From contig JAKUHH010000290.1 of the NCBI GenBank assembly GCA_022701365.1, forward strand, positions 310,001-374,000: a DNA stretch of 64,000 nucleotides. Reading direction: 5' to 3'. Under the pieces are notes generated by a model. It searched no databases, was not told where the DNA came from, and worked only from the letters and a program-made list of their open reading frames with translations. Positions 54,301 through 64,000 of the stretch are shown piece after piece (position 1 is the first letter of the stretch; the number at the start of each line of letters is the position of its first letter). A program made the translations under genes and the position numbers. The DNA is from Mycocentrospora acerina (lineage: Eukaryota; Ascomycota; Dothideomycetes; Pleosporales).

Positions 54301-56176
54301 CTGTTTAGTCCGTTATTCTGTAGATCTTTTTTATCAAAGTTACCCGCCTCATGAAGCACATCGCAGCCATAGGCTATGTCAAAGGGACAAGTGTTGATGA
54401 ACATGTGTTGACAAATATCTCATAGACCTTAATAATAACAATCATCATCACTAGATTCAGCCACACATGCTTCTGGGTGGCGAGACCATGATTTTAAAAC
54501 TTTGAAAGCAGACTGTTATTTGGAAAGGGCTAATGAAGGTCAACTACCAGTGGTCAAATTCAACGAATTTATAGCAAAGACGGATTATACCATCACGGCC
54601 AATATCGCAACTGAACCCTATCAATACCCTTTCAATGACGTGATGAGAAAAACCAAGTATACGCAGATCAAACAGCTATTAGCTGCAGGTTTGATCATTG
54701 TATTGAGGGGTAGGGGTTATTGGTATGATAGACTGAGCTGGATGAAGGTAGACTTTCATCCTCTGAAAGAATATCTCATCAAGTATATGGACATCTTCAC
54801 TGAAACTACGCCGTTTGTTGGCATGGGTGTCGCCCTTGGCCACGACTTGGGACAATTCTGGTATGTTTCATGGCCAATGAATTAGAAATACTTACAAATG
54901 AGCTTGTTAGGGGAAATTTCCCTTTGTTCTTGGAAGATTTGTATTGCAAAACCTACCAACAGCCATTGGCTAGCTCAATTCCAAAATCAAACGCATGGAG
55001 TATGGCTCTCAAAATGAGCTGCCAGTGAAAGTTATATCCGTTGTTTCAATGCCGAGTTTTCGAAAATTAATAGGTGTCGTAGAGTGCCCACTCGTCCTAC
55101 CAACATATATCCTTCCACAATTGGCTGGACCATGCATTTGACAGCACTATGACATAAATTGCCACAGAAATAAAGTCTGGTTACATTAAGTTGTTCATCA
55201 ATGAGAGAATCATACAGACGTGGGCGCTGATTGGCAGACCGCTGCGCTTGACATGATATCGATCAATCTTTTCTTCCAGAAGGAACGTACAAATTCCTAA
55301 TAAGCGCAGTTGCTGGAATCATCTAGGCTTGGGATTATGAATGTGAGTCTGTTGCGAATGGCGCAGGGATTTTAATTAAATGCGAGTTGAGATGACAGTC
55401 AAGTAGTACAATTCAAGCCAAAATGGTAGAACATGCCCTAAAAAGCCGAGACAACCTGGTACGATACTAAGCTGCGAGACGTATAATACAGGATTTTTCA
55501 AATTTGATCAAAAGTGAGGCATTGACATGTAGCATGAAGACATCTAGAATTCTCACGGCGATGACGCTGAGCACAGAGCTCACCAGTCCAAAGCCGGTAT
55601 CGCCACCTGCCGATCATCTCAGCTGCAAAGCAACGAATGCGACAAGCTCAAGGATTGAGACCTCTTGCTCATTCATCATCATCGACGAACAAATTGATTC
55701 TACTACACCAAATCATTTCAGTGTTTAATCCAGCTTCGATACCAATGACTATATATTTTACATGTCTTGCCCCTCGACATCTACGCTGACACCGCACTCA
55801 TCATCACATAACTTTTGAGATAGGACGTTGCAGCATATATAATTTAGATTTTGTCAGAGGTGCATCAAGAAGATTCGTTCAGGCAATCAGGGCGCGTCAT
55901 CAGTATCAGACCTCGACGCTGCGCGACTTCTTGAAAAGTTCTTCTATTGTTTGAAGCAGTACCGCAACTACAACAGGACAAGTTCTTACTGTTCTGCCAT
56001 TGCCAGGGGGTTTCGCCCGTTTTTTTAATCAACTTCTGGGCTACATCCGTCACTGGATAGTATTAGCTCGGCAATCCTAGCTGTTTGCTACGATAAAATA
56101 CTAGCTGTATACGGTCGTACGTGAGTTCCAGTCACGCCCAGGAATAACGAACATCATTCATCAAAAGCTTCCAGTC
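51394..56176. other. 4.8-kb gene-poor, AT-rich stretch
   Basis: No gene is confidently supported. Composition is AT-rich with many stops. The longest open stretch (about 54502-54885, + strand, 127 residues without an ATG at its start) has a tidy, protein-like composition but no recognised family. The right 150 bp hold the AlkB-type gene promoter. No transposon structure was recognised. Confidence 0.45.
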
Positions 56177-57199
56177 ATGAAGCGCGGCGCTCTAGAGGCA
56201 TTCTTTAAGCCTGCAATACCAAAGAAGCCAAAGTACGAAACCAATGAGAAGAAGACAAGTCATGCGACCTACCCATTTGCTATTCCACAGTTGCCAGACA
56301 TGTTTGTAGAGCACTTGGGCTTCGCGCCTGCGGAAGAAGGAGAGCTCATGAACGACCAATTAGATTTGGATCTTGTCTACTACCAGCCGTACATACCATC
56401 GACGATCCAAGCAGGCTTGTTTGAGTTTCTCCGACAGGAACTGCCCTTCTACCGTGTACAGTACTCTATCAACCGCGGAGGTATTAATACAACAATCAAT
56501 ACGCCACGCTTCACGACAGTTTTTGGAGTTGATGAAACGTCTCGATTTAATGACGATGGAACGCTCTCAGACGCGAAAAGTGGCAAGGTAATCGAAAAAG
56601 GACGCTACAAGTGCAAACCGCGGCCGCTTCCGCAATGTCTAGACGAGCTACGCAAAATAACGGAGGGCACAACAGGCCAGACGTTTAACTTCTGCCTCAT
56701 AAATTACTACGCTGATGGTCAGGATAGCATTTCCTACCACTCAGATGATGAACGGTTTCTTGGACCAGATCCTGCCATTGCATCATTTACGCTTGGCGCC
56801 CGTCGAGACTTTCTCATGAAGCACAAACCTATTCCTCCCAAAAACGAGGAAAAAGTTGTTGAACCTAAACAAATAAAATTAGCACTTGGGTCTGGAGATA
56901 TGATCCTCATGCGGGGAAAAACGCAGGCAAATTGGCTCCATAGCATCCCAAAACGGGCAGGCGCTGAGGCGAACAAAGGGAGAATCAACATCACGTTTCG
57001 TAAAGCGATGGTGAAAGGAGGAACAGAGAATTACTACCAGTATAATGTAGGAACTGGAGGCGTGCACAGATGGGATGCGAGGCAGAAAAAGATGATACTT
57101 TGGACAATGGAAAAGGCGGTAAATGTGACCGGAGATGCAACAACAGCAGCAGTTGGTGTTGAGAAAAAAGCGGATGTCGGCAGCCGAAAAGAGTTTTAG
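56177..57199 (+). CDS. AlkB-type Fe(II)/2-oxoglutarate dioxygenase (ALKBH2/3-like)
   Basis: A single exon encodes 340 residues. AlkB enzymes repair alkylated bases by oxidative demethylation. The core shows the substrate-binding RGGINTTINTPRFTTVFGV region, NFCLINYYADGQDSISYHSDDE with the Fe-binding His-x-Asp, ASFTLGARRDFLM, and LGSGDMILMRGKTQANWLHSIPKR with the distal Fe-binding His. It ends RINITFRKAM, with the two Arg that bind 2-oxoglutarate. The N-terminus, MKRGALEAFFKPAIPKKPK, looks like a PCNA-interaction (PIP-like) motif with the double Phe followed by basic residues, as in replication-linked repair proteins. A nuclear DNA repair role similar to ALKBH2 is likely; an RNA substrate cannot be excluded. 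There is no targeting signal for mitochondria. Confidence 0.92.
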   Translation: MKRGALEAFFKPAIPKKPKYETNEKKTSHATYPFAIPQLPDMFVEHLGFAPAEEGELMNDQLDLDLVYYQPYIPSTIQAGLFEFLRQELPFYRVQYSINRGGINTTINTPRFTTVFGVDETSRFNDDGTLSDAKSGKVIEKGRYKCKPRPLPQCLDELRKITEGTTGQTFNFCLINYYADGQDSISYHSDDERFLGPDPAIASFTLGARRDFLMKHKPIPPKNEEKVVEPKQIKLALGSGDMILMRGKTQANWLHSIPKRAGAEANKGRINITFRKAMVKGGTENYYQYNVGTGGVHRWDARQKKMILWTMEKAVNVTGDATTAAVGVEKKADVGSRKEF

Positions 57200-57641
57200 A
57201 GTTCTGAGTCTGTATTGATGTGCAACCAATATCTAGCACATCCAGAGGCTATGTGTTCGAACCTATCACGACTACTTGACAGATTCAATCGATTCATTAT
57301 ATTTGTTACCTTGATTAGTGTACCTCTGGATGCAGTGGGGAAAATTGACTGAAGGATGGTGCCTGTTACAGAGAGCTTTAATTCCAGTGATGAAAAACTG
57401 GTCAATCGGTAATCACGACCTAGTAATGCTGTTCTTGTCTCTTTCATCGCTCTCTGCATTCGTCGTATTCTTGCTACAATGACGTAAGCTCCCAACGTCG
57501 GAAGCGATGCCGTTCGTAGGTTAGTGGTACCTTTGTTCTCGAAGCTGAACTTCATTGTCCCAAATTGAGGAGCCTCATGCAGGGGATGTCCATGTCACAG
57601 TACACAGGAGTACAATTCAACCCGCGACTGCTGCTTCGAAA
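57200..57641. other. Spacer between the AlkB-type and sugar dehydratase genes
   Basis: About 440 bp. It should contain the AlkB-type terminator and the dehydratase promoter. Nothing else is seen. Confidence 0.4.
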
Positions 57642-59110
57642 ATGTTTGCTACCAGAGGCCCTGATGCCGCCGACGTCCTTAATGGCACCAATGGCACTAA
57701 TGGCGTAAAGTGTGCGTGCCCAGTCCACTTGCCATGTCACGCAGGTCTATGCTCTGCACACTGACTGGATCCTCCAGGCCGGCGAAACTCCACAATCCTC
57801 AATCCTAGATCTTTCGTCACAGACGATTTGTGGAAACAGGCACCTGTGCTTGTAGGCAGCACGCGATTTGAGCCGCGACGCGATGCGCGCAATATTCTCA
57901 TCACCGGCGGCGCTGGATTCATGTACGTCGATTATCTGGGCGTGGTTGTTTTTCGGGAGCTGACATGCGCGAAGAGCCTGTTGGTTTGTTCGCCACCTGG
58001 TCCTCACATATCCTGATCACTATAACGTTGTATCCTTTGACAAACTTGACTACTGTGCGACCCTCAACAATACACGGATGCTTAATGATCGGCCAAACTT
58101 CACGTTTGAACAGGGAGACATCACTTCGCCGAGTGATGTGAAGTCTGTTCTTCGCAAACACCACATTGATACCATCTTTCACTTCGCAGCGCAATCACAT
58201 GTGGATCTCAGCTTTGGCAATTCGTATCAATTCACAAACACAAATGTGTACGGGACCCACGTACTACTTGAAAGAGCGCGAGAGCATGGCGTGAACCGAT
58301 TTGTCCATATCTCAACCGATGAGGTATATGGTGATGTGGCTACCGGTGCAGCAGATCTCTGTGAAACGAGTTTGCTTGCCCCTACAAATCCATACTCGGC
58401 AAGCAAGGCCGCAGCGGAGATGATGGTCAGCGCATACCGCAACAGCTTCAAGCTTCCTCTTATCACCGTGAGGGCAAACAATGTCTATGGACCGCATCAG
58501 TTTCCTGAAAGTAGGCACTCATCTCCTTCTCAGGAACAGACAGAGCTGATGTTCAACAGAAATCATACCTAAATTCATCATGCTGCTACGGCGGCATAGG
58601 AAGCTGCTGGTTCATGGCGACGGGTCTCCTACGCGGCGCTATCTCTACGCAGGAGATATTGTAGACGCATTAGACACGATTCTGCACAAGGGCGTCATTG
58701 GACAAATCTACAACATTGCCTCCTCGGATGAGGTGTCCAACATCGATATCTGCCATCGGCTTTTGGAGCTCTTCGCAATACCACATCAAACAGCAGCCGA
58801 ACTGAAAAAGTGGGTCCAGTACACAGAAGACCGCCCATTCAATGATCATCGATATGCTACAGACGGGTCAAAACTTGCTGCACTTGGTTGGCAACCTAGC
58901 ATGAACTTCGACGAGGGCCTCAAGATTACTGTTGATTGGTATCGCAAATTTGGGGAGATATGGTGGGGCGATATCAGCAGGGTACTTACCTCGTTCCCTG
59001 TCGTCGAGGGAAATGAGATTTGGACAAAGGAGGAACATGACGACCTACCTTCGTCAGATGGAGAGTACACGCCTGCAGCGAACGGTACCTTGATAGAGGG
59101 GATGCGATAG
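57642..59110 (+). CDS. NDP-glucose 4,6-dehydratase (UDP- or dTDP-glucose type)
   Basis: Four exons (57642..57711, 57778..57922, 57975..58510, 58560..59110) give 433 residues. This extended short-chain dehydrogenase converts NDP-glucose to the 4-keto-6-deoxy sugar, the first step to rhamnose-type sugars. Motifs are NILITGGAGFIACWFVRHL (NAD-binding), DTIFHFAAQSHVDLSFGN, HISTDEVYGDV with the Asp-Glu pair typical of 4,6-dehydratases, and PYSASKAAAEMMV with the catalytic YxxxK. Exon 3-4 joining gives VYGPHQFPEKIIPKFI, exactly as expected. The N-terminal 60 residues are non-conserved and contain an NGTNGTNG repeat. The C-terminus has an added tail (EEHDDLPSSDGEYTPAANG). Introns 1 and 2 are assigned by splice signals and frame; intron 1 is the less certain. 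No epimerase/reductase partner is in the window. Confidence 0.9.
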
Positions 59111-59639
59111 GATTGTGTGGCGCAGTTTTTAACTCATGATTGGATGGTACAGACGGATGCTGGGGATTTGAAATAGATGGCACTGTAACACCATAGTTTT
59201 TCTTCAATATAAGTAATCATCTCGCACATCCTTCCATTTCCTAACCGACATCTGTTCGAAGAAGTCGAGATGGTTGTTGCGCTCACGGTCAAATGGCATA
59301 CCGTACTTCTTATGCAGGGTCCATGCCGCAGCAGGAGAATGCACAGCACTGCCGCGCTCGGTCTTGCGAGGCGTCAGCGACTCAGCTTTGGGCATCCATG
59401 AAACACGCAACGTCTACGCCCTCCACACTTCAAACAATCTTGCACCGTCTCGCAACCCTCAAACACGTGCTGATTTTCTGCTCATATTACACCTGACCCC
59501 GCGTTTTGCATTTCGCATCTTGCACCTTCATTCACAGCTCCAGCGGACGGTTCACCTGCCAAGTACAAGACTTCCCCACACTCAGCCGCACTCGCCATCC
59601 TCACACTCCAGCGTTTGAACCACCGCACGCGACGCAACC
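59111..59639. other. Promoter region of SEC9
   Basis: About 530 bp, pyrimidine- and CA-rich towards the SEC9 start. No gene is supported. Confidence 0.4.
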
Positions 59640-61114
59640 ATGGGCTTTTTGAGCAAGAAGAAGGACGAAGCTGAGGAAAGCAGCCGCTCGAAACTGTTTG
59701 GAGGTCGGTCTAAGGAGAAGAGCAGCCCAGCAGCCCAGAACCCTTACGCCGCTCCTGCCGCAAACGACCCCTACGCCGCGCCCCCAGCCTACTCAGGCGG
59801 CAATGCTTCGGCTCGACCAGAGAAGACACCTGCTGTGACAGGTGCTGGTCAGCAGTTTGGGCAGCGAGGTGGCTACGGCGCTCAGGGGGGAAGCTATGGC
59901 GCTCAGTCGGGATATGGAAACGACCGCTATGGGGGTGATGCACCAGCAGGCCCCCCATCCCGAGGCCCTGGAGGCTACGGCGGTCTCGGAAGGACCACAT
60001 CCAACGACACAATGAGCACCGATGTGGGCCGCAACGAACTATTCGGCAACGCACCGCAGCGAGTGCAGCAACAAGCGCAGCAGCCTCCCCAAGCCGGCGG
60101 CTACGGCCAGAGCGGGACCAGCGGCGGGTATGGTGCCGCCCCGGGTGGATATGGCTCTGCACCGGGTGGCTATGGCGCCTACGGCGACCGCGAGTTGACT
60201 GCAGAGGAGCAAGAAGAAGAGGATATTGGTGCTACCAAGAACGAGATCAAGTTCATGAAGCAGCAGGATGTTTCGTCCACGAGGAACGCGCTGCGTCTTG
60301 CCCAGCAAGCCGAAGAGACTGGTCGTGACACATTGGCACGTTTAGGAGCCCAGGGAGAGCGTATCCATAAGTATGATGAATCTCGCCTTGACGGTTGTAT
60401 GTGGTGATACTAACATCGCTACAGCACAGAACGAAACTTGGATCTCGCCTCAACTCAGAACAGAATTGCAGAGGACAAGGCACGCGAACTGAAGAGTAAG
60501 TCATGCATATGTGTACTGTTAGGGAGTTGAGTAGGCTGACTGTGCAACAGCACTGAACAAGTCCATGTTTGCCATGCACGTATCCAATCCTTTTACCGCG
60601 TCGTCTCGTCGTGAGGCACGCGATCAAAAAATGTAAGCCCGTCTCACAGTCATGAGCCGTACTGGCGCACGTCAGTCAAAGCTAACACAGGCCAGCATGG
60701 ACACTCATCGCAGTGACCGTGAGCAACGGGATGCCACCCGCCAAGCAGCTTGGGAGTCATCAGCCCGCAATGATGGCGTGAGCCGTAACATGCAGGGCAT
60801 GAGTGCGGGCGCAAAGAAGACGAGTCTGGCTGAACGGGGCAAGTATCAGTTTGAAGCCGACTCGGAGGACGACGAGATGGAAAATGAGATTGATGGCAAC
60901 TTGGGTACGTACGATTTGTATTTGTTGCATTTCATTAACTGACATGATGATAGACGCTCTTCACGGCGCAGCCAAGCGTCTCAATCAATTGGGCCGCGCA
61001 ATGGGCGAGGAGGTCGACACGCAGAACAAGCACATTGATCGTATCATTGGCAAGACGGACAAGGTTGACGACCAGATTGCCATGAACCGCGCAAGGCTCG
61101 ATCGTATCAAGTGA
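59640..61114 (+). CDS. SEC9: t-SNARE SEC9 (SNAP-25 family)
   Basis: Five exons (59640..60370, 60425..60495, 60551..60632, 60696..60904, 60954..61114) give 417 residues. Sec9 supplies two SNARE helices (Qb and Qc) to the plasma-membrane complex with Sso and Snc that fuses exocytic vesicles. The N-terminal 190 residues are Gly/Tyr/Gln-rich with repeated GGYG units. SNARE motif 1 spans about residues 214-265 with zero-layer Gln in LGAQGERI. SNARE motif 2 is at the C-terminus (LHGAAKRLNQLGRAMGEEVD then TQNKHIDRIIGK) with zero-layer Gln in DTQNKH. No transmembrane segment or palmitoylation cysteine cluster is seen, as in yeast Sec9. A conserved linker (NPFTASSRREAR) lies between them. The start ATG follows CGCAACC. 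All four introns are 48-63 bp and hold frame. Confidence 0.95.
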
Positions 61115-61577
61115 GGCAAGTGTTGGAATGGAAAGAGGTACAGCATTTGACTACATTAAGACTGATATTTTGGGGCGTTTGAGCACTGGGTTCACCACAT
61201 GGTGGAAGGAGAGACGGTATTGCGGAAGGTTCATCGCTTGGCTTAATTTACTTTTGCGGATTTGCCTTGTGCCGAGCTCATGTGAAGTTGCTGTGGAGTC
61301 GTGATTCTGACGACGGCGACACGAACGATCACCGGGAGCAATGTGGAGACAGGTGGAGTTGAGGTGGTATCGATACGGAAGGAGCGGGCCAAGATGCGGG
61401 GAAAGCTCCAGCGTGCCATGTAGGTACCAAGGTACCATAGCTACTAGCTTCACACCTGTCACCTGTACCAGCCACCCATTATCTTGCATCGCCCTCTGCC
61501 ACAATACCTGAAGCAGCGCAGTTGCTACAGAAGAACTCCTACCCTCTTCTCTCCTCAGCCGTTACAAAGCAGTAACT
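61115..61577. other. Promoter region of AMS1
   Basis: About 460 bp between SEC9 and AMS1. A short repeat (AGGTACCAAGGTACCATAG, about 61424-61442) is visible. No gene is supported. Confidence 0.4.
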
Positions 61578-64000
61578 ATGGGCGGCGAGACACAGCGCGT
61601 CGTGCCCGTCTCTACATCATACCCGCAGCTGGCACGCGGGCCTGTAGGCAAGCAGATCCACAACATCTACCAGGACCGGCTCAGGCAGTTCGTCGATGGT
61701 GGACAGTACAAGAAACAGAATCTGCTGAAGTAACTACCACCATCCATCCATCAAGTTCCCGTACTTACGGTGCCCTACAGCAAGCTTATCGACGACCGCG
61801 CAGAAGGACCCGACTATGTCCAGCTCGCTGTCTACTCACCGCCTGACCTTTCGCGTCCATCATTCAAGGAGGCGACATCGCATTCGTTCACGCCCACCAA
61901 TGTAGGCGCATCGTTTGGTCCCAGCTGGTCGACCCACTGGTTCCGTGTGCAGCTCACCGTGCCCAAGCGCCTACACGACGCGGAGCACCTCGAGTTTGTA
62001 TGGGACGCAGACAACGAGGGTGCCATCTGGACTGAAGATGGTCACACAGTGCATGGTCTAACAGGGAGTGGTGAGAGGAACGAGTGGATTCTGCCCCACG
62101 CCTTCCGTGACGGCAAGCAGCACACGTTCTACGTCGAGATGGCCTGCAACGGCATGTTTGGCAATGCTCCCGGCTCCGACTCGATCCAGCCACCCAACCC
62201 AGACAGGTATTTCCGCCTGCACACAGCCGAAATTGTTGCCGTTAATTTGGCAGCGCGTGGGCTATTTTATGACTTTTGGGAGATAGGTGATGCCTCCCGC
62301 GAGTTTCCCCAAGACTCTTGGGAAGCTCATGAGGCACAGCAGGTCGCCAACCGTATCATGGACGCGTTTATTGCAGGCGACGGAAGCAACGCAAGCATTG
62401 CAAAAGGCCGTGAAATTGCGCGCACTTTTCTCGGAGACGTCGACTCCCACAAGATTTACGACGACAACGACAAGGAGGTCCTGGTGACTGGCATTGGCCA
62501 ATGCCACATCGACACGTGCTGGTTGTGGCCGTTTGCTGAGACGAAGCGCAAGGTTAATCGTTCCTGGTCTAATCAATGTGACCTTATCGACCGCTATCCC
62601 GAGCTCCGGTTCGCCTGCTCCCAGGCCCAGCAATACAAGTGGCTTGAGCAGGAGTACCCCTCGACATTTGACCGTGTCAAGAAGAAGGTCAAGGAGGGAT
62701 CTTTCCAGCCCATTGGTGGCAGTTGGGTCGAGCACGACACCAACCTCCCGTGCGGAGAGTCCCTCATCAGGCAGTTCCTGTACGGCCAGCGCTACTTCGA
62801 GAGCAGGTTTGGTCAGCGGTCCCGCACCTTCTGGCTCCCAGACACATTTGGCTACTCCACTCAGCTACCCCAAATCTGCCGCCTCGCTGGTATGAAAAGG
62901 TTTCTGACCCAAAAGCTGAGCTGGAACAACATCAACAGCTTTCCTCACACCACTTTCAACTGGGTTGCTCTTGACAACAGCCAAGTCATCTGCCACATGC
63001 CGCCTTCAGAAACGTATACTGCCGAAGCCAACTTTGGAGATGTGAAGAGGAGTGTCTCCCAGCACAAGTCGCTTGATCAAGATCGGTCATCACTCTTAAT
63101 TTTTGGAAAGGGCGATGGTGGAGGCGGTCCTACCTGGCAGCATTTGGAAAAGCTGAGGCGCTGCCGCGGCATCGGTGAAAAGACTGGGCTTCTTCCTCGC
63201 ATTAAGCTGGGAGACTCGGTCGATGATTTCTTCGACAAGCTGGAAAAGAGGATCGAGAATGGTACGGAGCTTGTCACCTGGTACGGCGAACTTTATTTGG
63301 AATTCCACCGTGGAACGTACACAACACAGTCAAACAACAAACGCAATAACCGAAAATCCGAGATCATGCTGAGGGACATTGAGTACCTCGCAACCTTGGC
63401 AACGATCAAGAACGGCTTCCAAAAGAACAGCTCATACAAGTATCCCAAGAAGGATATTGACGACATGTGGGAAAATGTGCTTTTGTGCCAATTCCACGAC
63501 TGCTTGCCGGGAAGCTCCATTGAGATGTGCTACGATGACACTGACAAGGTAGCACAACTGAAATGCATTTACTGGATTCATTCGCTAACCATTGTAGATC
63601 TACGCCGAAGTATTTGTCACCGGTGAAAGGCTACTTGCCGATGCGTTGTCGGAGCTTGGGTTCGACGACACATCGAGCTTAGGACCAGATAGCAATCTCG
63701 TTGCGCTGAATACTCTGCCTTGGACGCGCACGGAGATTGTCAGGCTCCCTGAACATGTCGGCACGTCGACATACGGACTCGCCCATGGGAACGGCCTTGG
63801 CCCATTGTCAATTCGCGCTCTTTCCTCTCCATACTCTGCAAGCGTCGCCTCGATTCGAGAAACGGGTGAGAATACCTTTGAGTTGCGCAACTCGCAATTT
63901 GTTGTACAGGTGTCCGACGGTGCCATCACTTCGCTTTATGACGTTGCTGCCGATCGTGAAATCATTCCTAAGGGTAAGAAAGCGGCACAACTTGTCATTT
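61578..64000 (+). CDS. AMS1: Alpha-mannosidase, GH38, AMS1 type (3' truncated by window edge)
   Basis: Exons 61578..61729, 61781..63548 and 63598..(64000) are visible; about 774 residues are encoded before the window ends. The vacuolar/cytosolic class II alpha-mannosidase hydrolyses free and protein-derived oligomannosides and in yeast reaches the vacuole by the Cvt pathway. GH38 marks are VTGIGQCHIDTCWLWPFAET (zinc His and Asp), GGSWVEHDTNLPCGESL, and FWLPDTFGYSTQLPQICR with the nucleophile Asp, followed by TQKLSWNNINSFPHTTF and the LLCQFHDCLPGSSI zinc His. An N-terminal accessory domain precedes the catalytic part (MACNGMFGN). The last seen residues, EIIPKGKKAAQLVI, match the beginning of the C-terminal beta domains. 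Expected full length is near 1,080 residues, so about a quarter is missing to the right. Confidence 0.95.

Overview
The window looks like ascomycete nuclear DNA. The genes are short on introns (about 45-70 bp, GT...AG, often with a CTAAC or CTGAC-like branch site), spaced by hundreds of bases to a few kb, on both strands and not in operons. A Zn2Cys6 regulator, a fungal rhodopsin-like 7TM protein, an FSH hydrolase, SEC9 and a Kex2-site repeat protein fit a filamentous fungus. Overall style suggests Dothideomycetes (perhaps Pleosporales), but that is an inference. I support 24 protein genes; all exon joins were read by eye from splice signals and frame. No rRNA, tRNA, CRISPR array or intact transposon was seen.

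Left part (1-24.3 kb): the C-terminus of a membrane protein cut by the window edge; a repeat-rich spacer; OGG1 (8-oxoguanine glycosylase) divergent from the large subunit of splicing factor U2AF; a second repeat-rich spacer; then a DIT1/PvcA-type isocyanide synthase divergent from a DHA1-type MFS transporter, which together look like a minimal specialised-metabolite locus. After that come a small coiled hypothetical gene, a secreted SurE-like phosphatase, tRNA dihydrouridine synthase DUS2, a zinc alcohol dehydrogenase of the ADH6/CAD type, a class I glutamine amidotransferase-like protein and a threonine aldolase with a presequence encoded by a tiny first exon.

Middle (24.3-46.5 kb): a 5.7-kb gene-poor, AT-rich stretch; an eight-exon Zn2Cys6 transcription factor; the cytosolic Fe-S targeting factor CIA2 (MIP18 family); a single-span membrane protein; LSM2; a long intronless protein ending in a methyltransferase-like domain; and ribulose-phosphate 3-epimerase.

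Right part (46.5-64 kb): a secreted Pro/Ser/Gly repeat precursor with six Lys-Arg sites; an FSH-family serine hydrolase; a Pth11/rhodopsin-like 7TM protein; a second gene-poor AT-rich stretch (51.4-56.2 kb); an AlkB-type dioxygenase; an NDP-glucose 4,6-dehydratase; SEC9; and the first two thirds of the vacuolar alpha-mannosidase AMS1, cut by the right edge. Most genes are housekeeping. The most distinctive items are the isocyanide synthase/transporter pair, the Kex2-repeat precursor and the array of SUMO-consensus motifs in the OGG1 tail.
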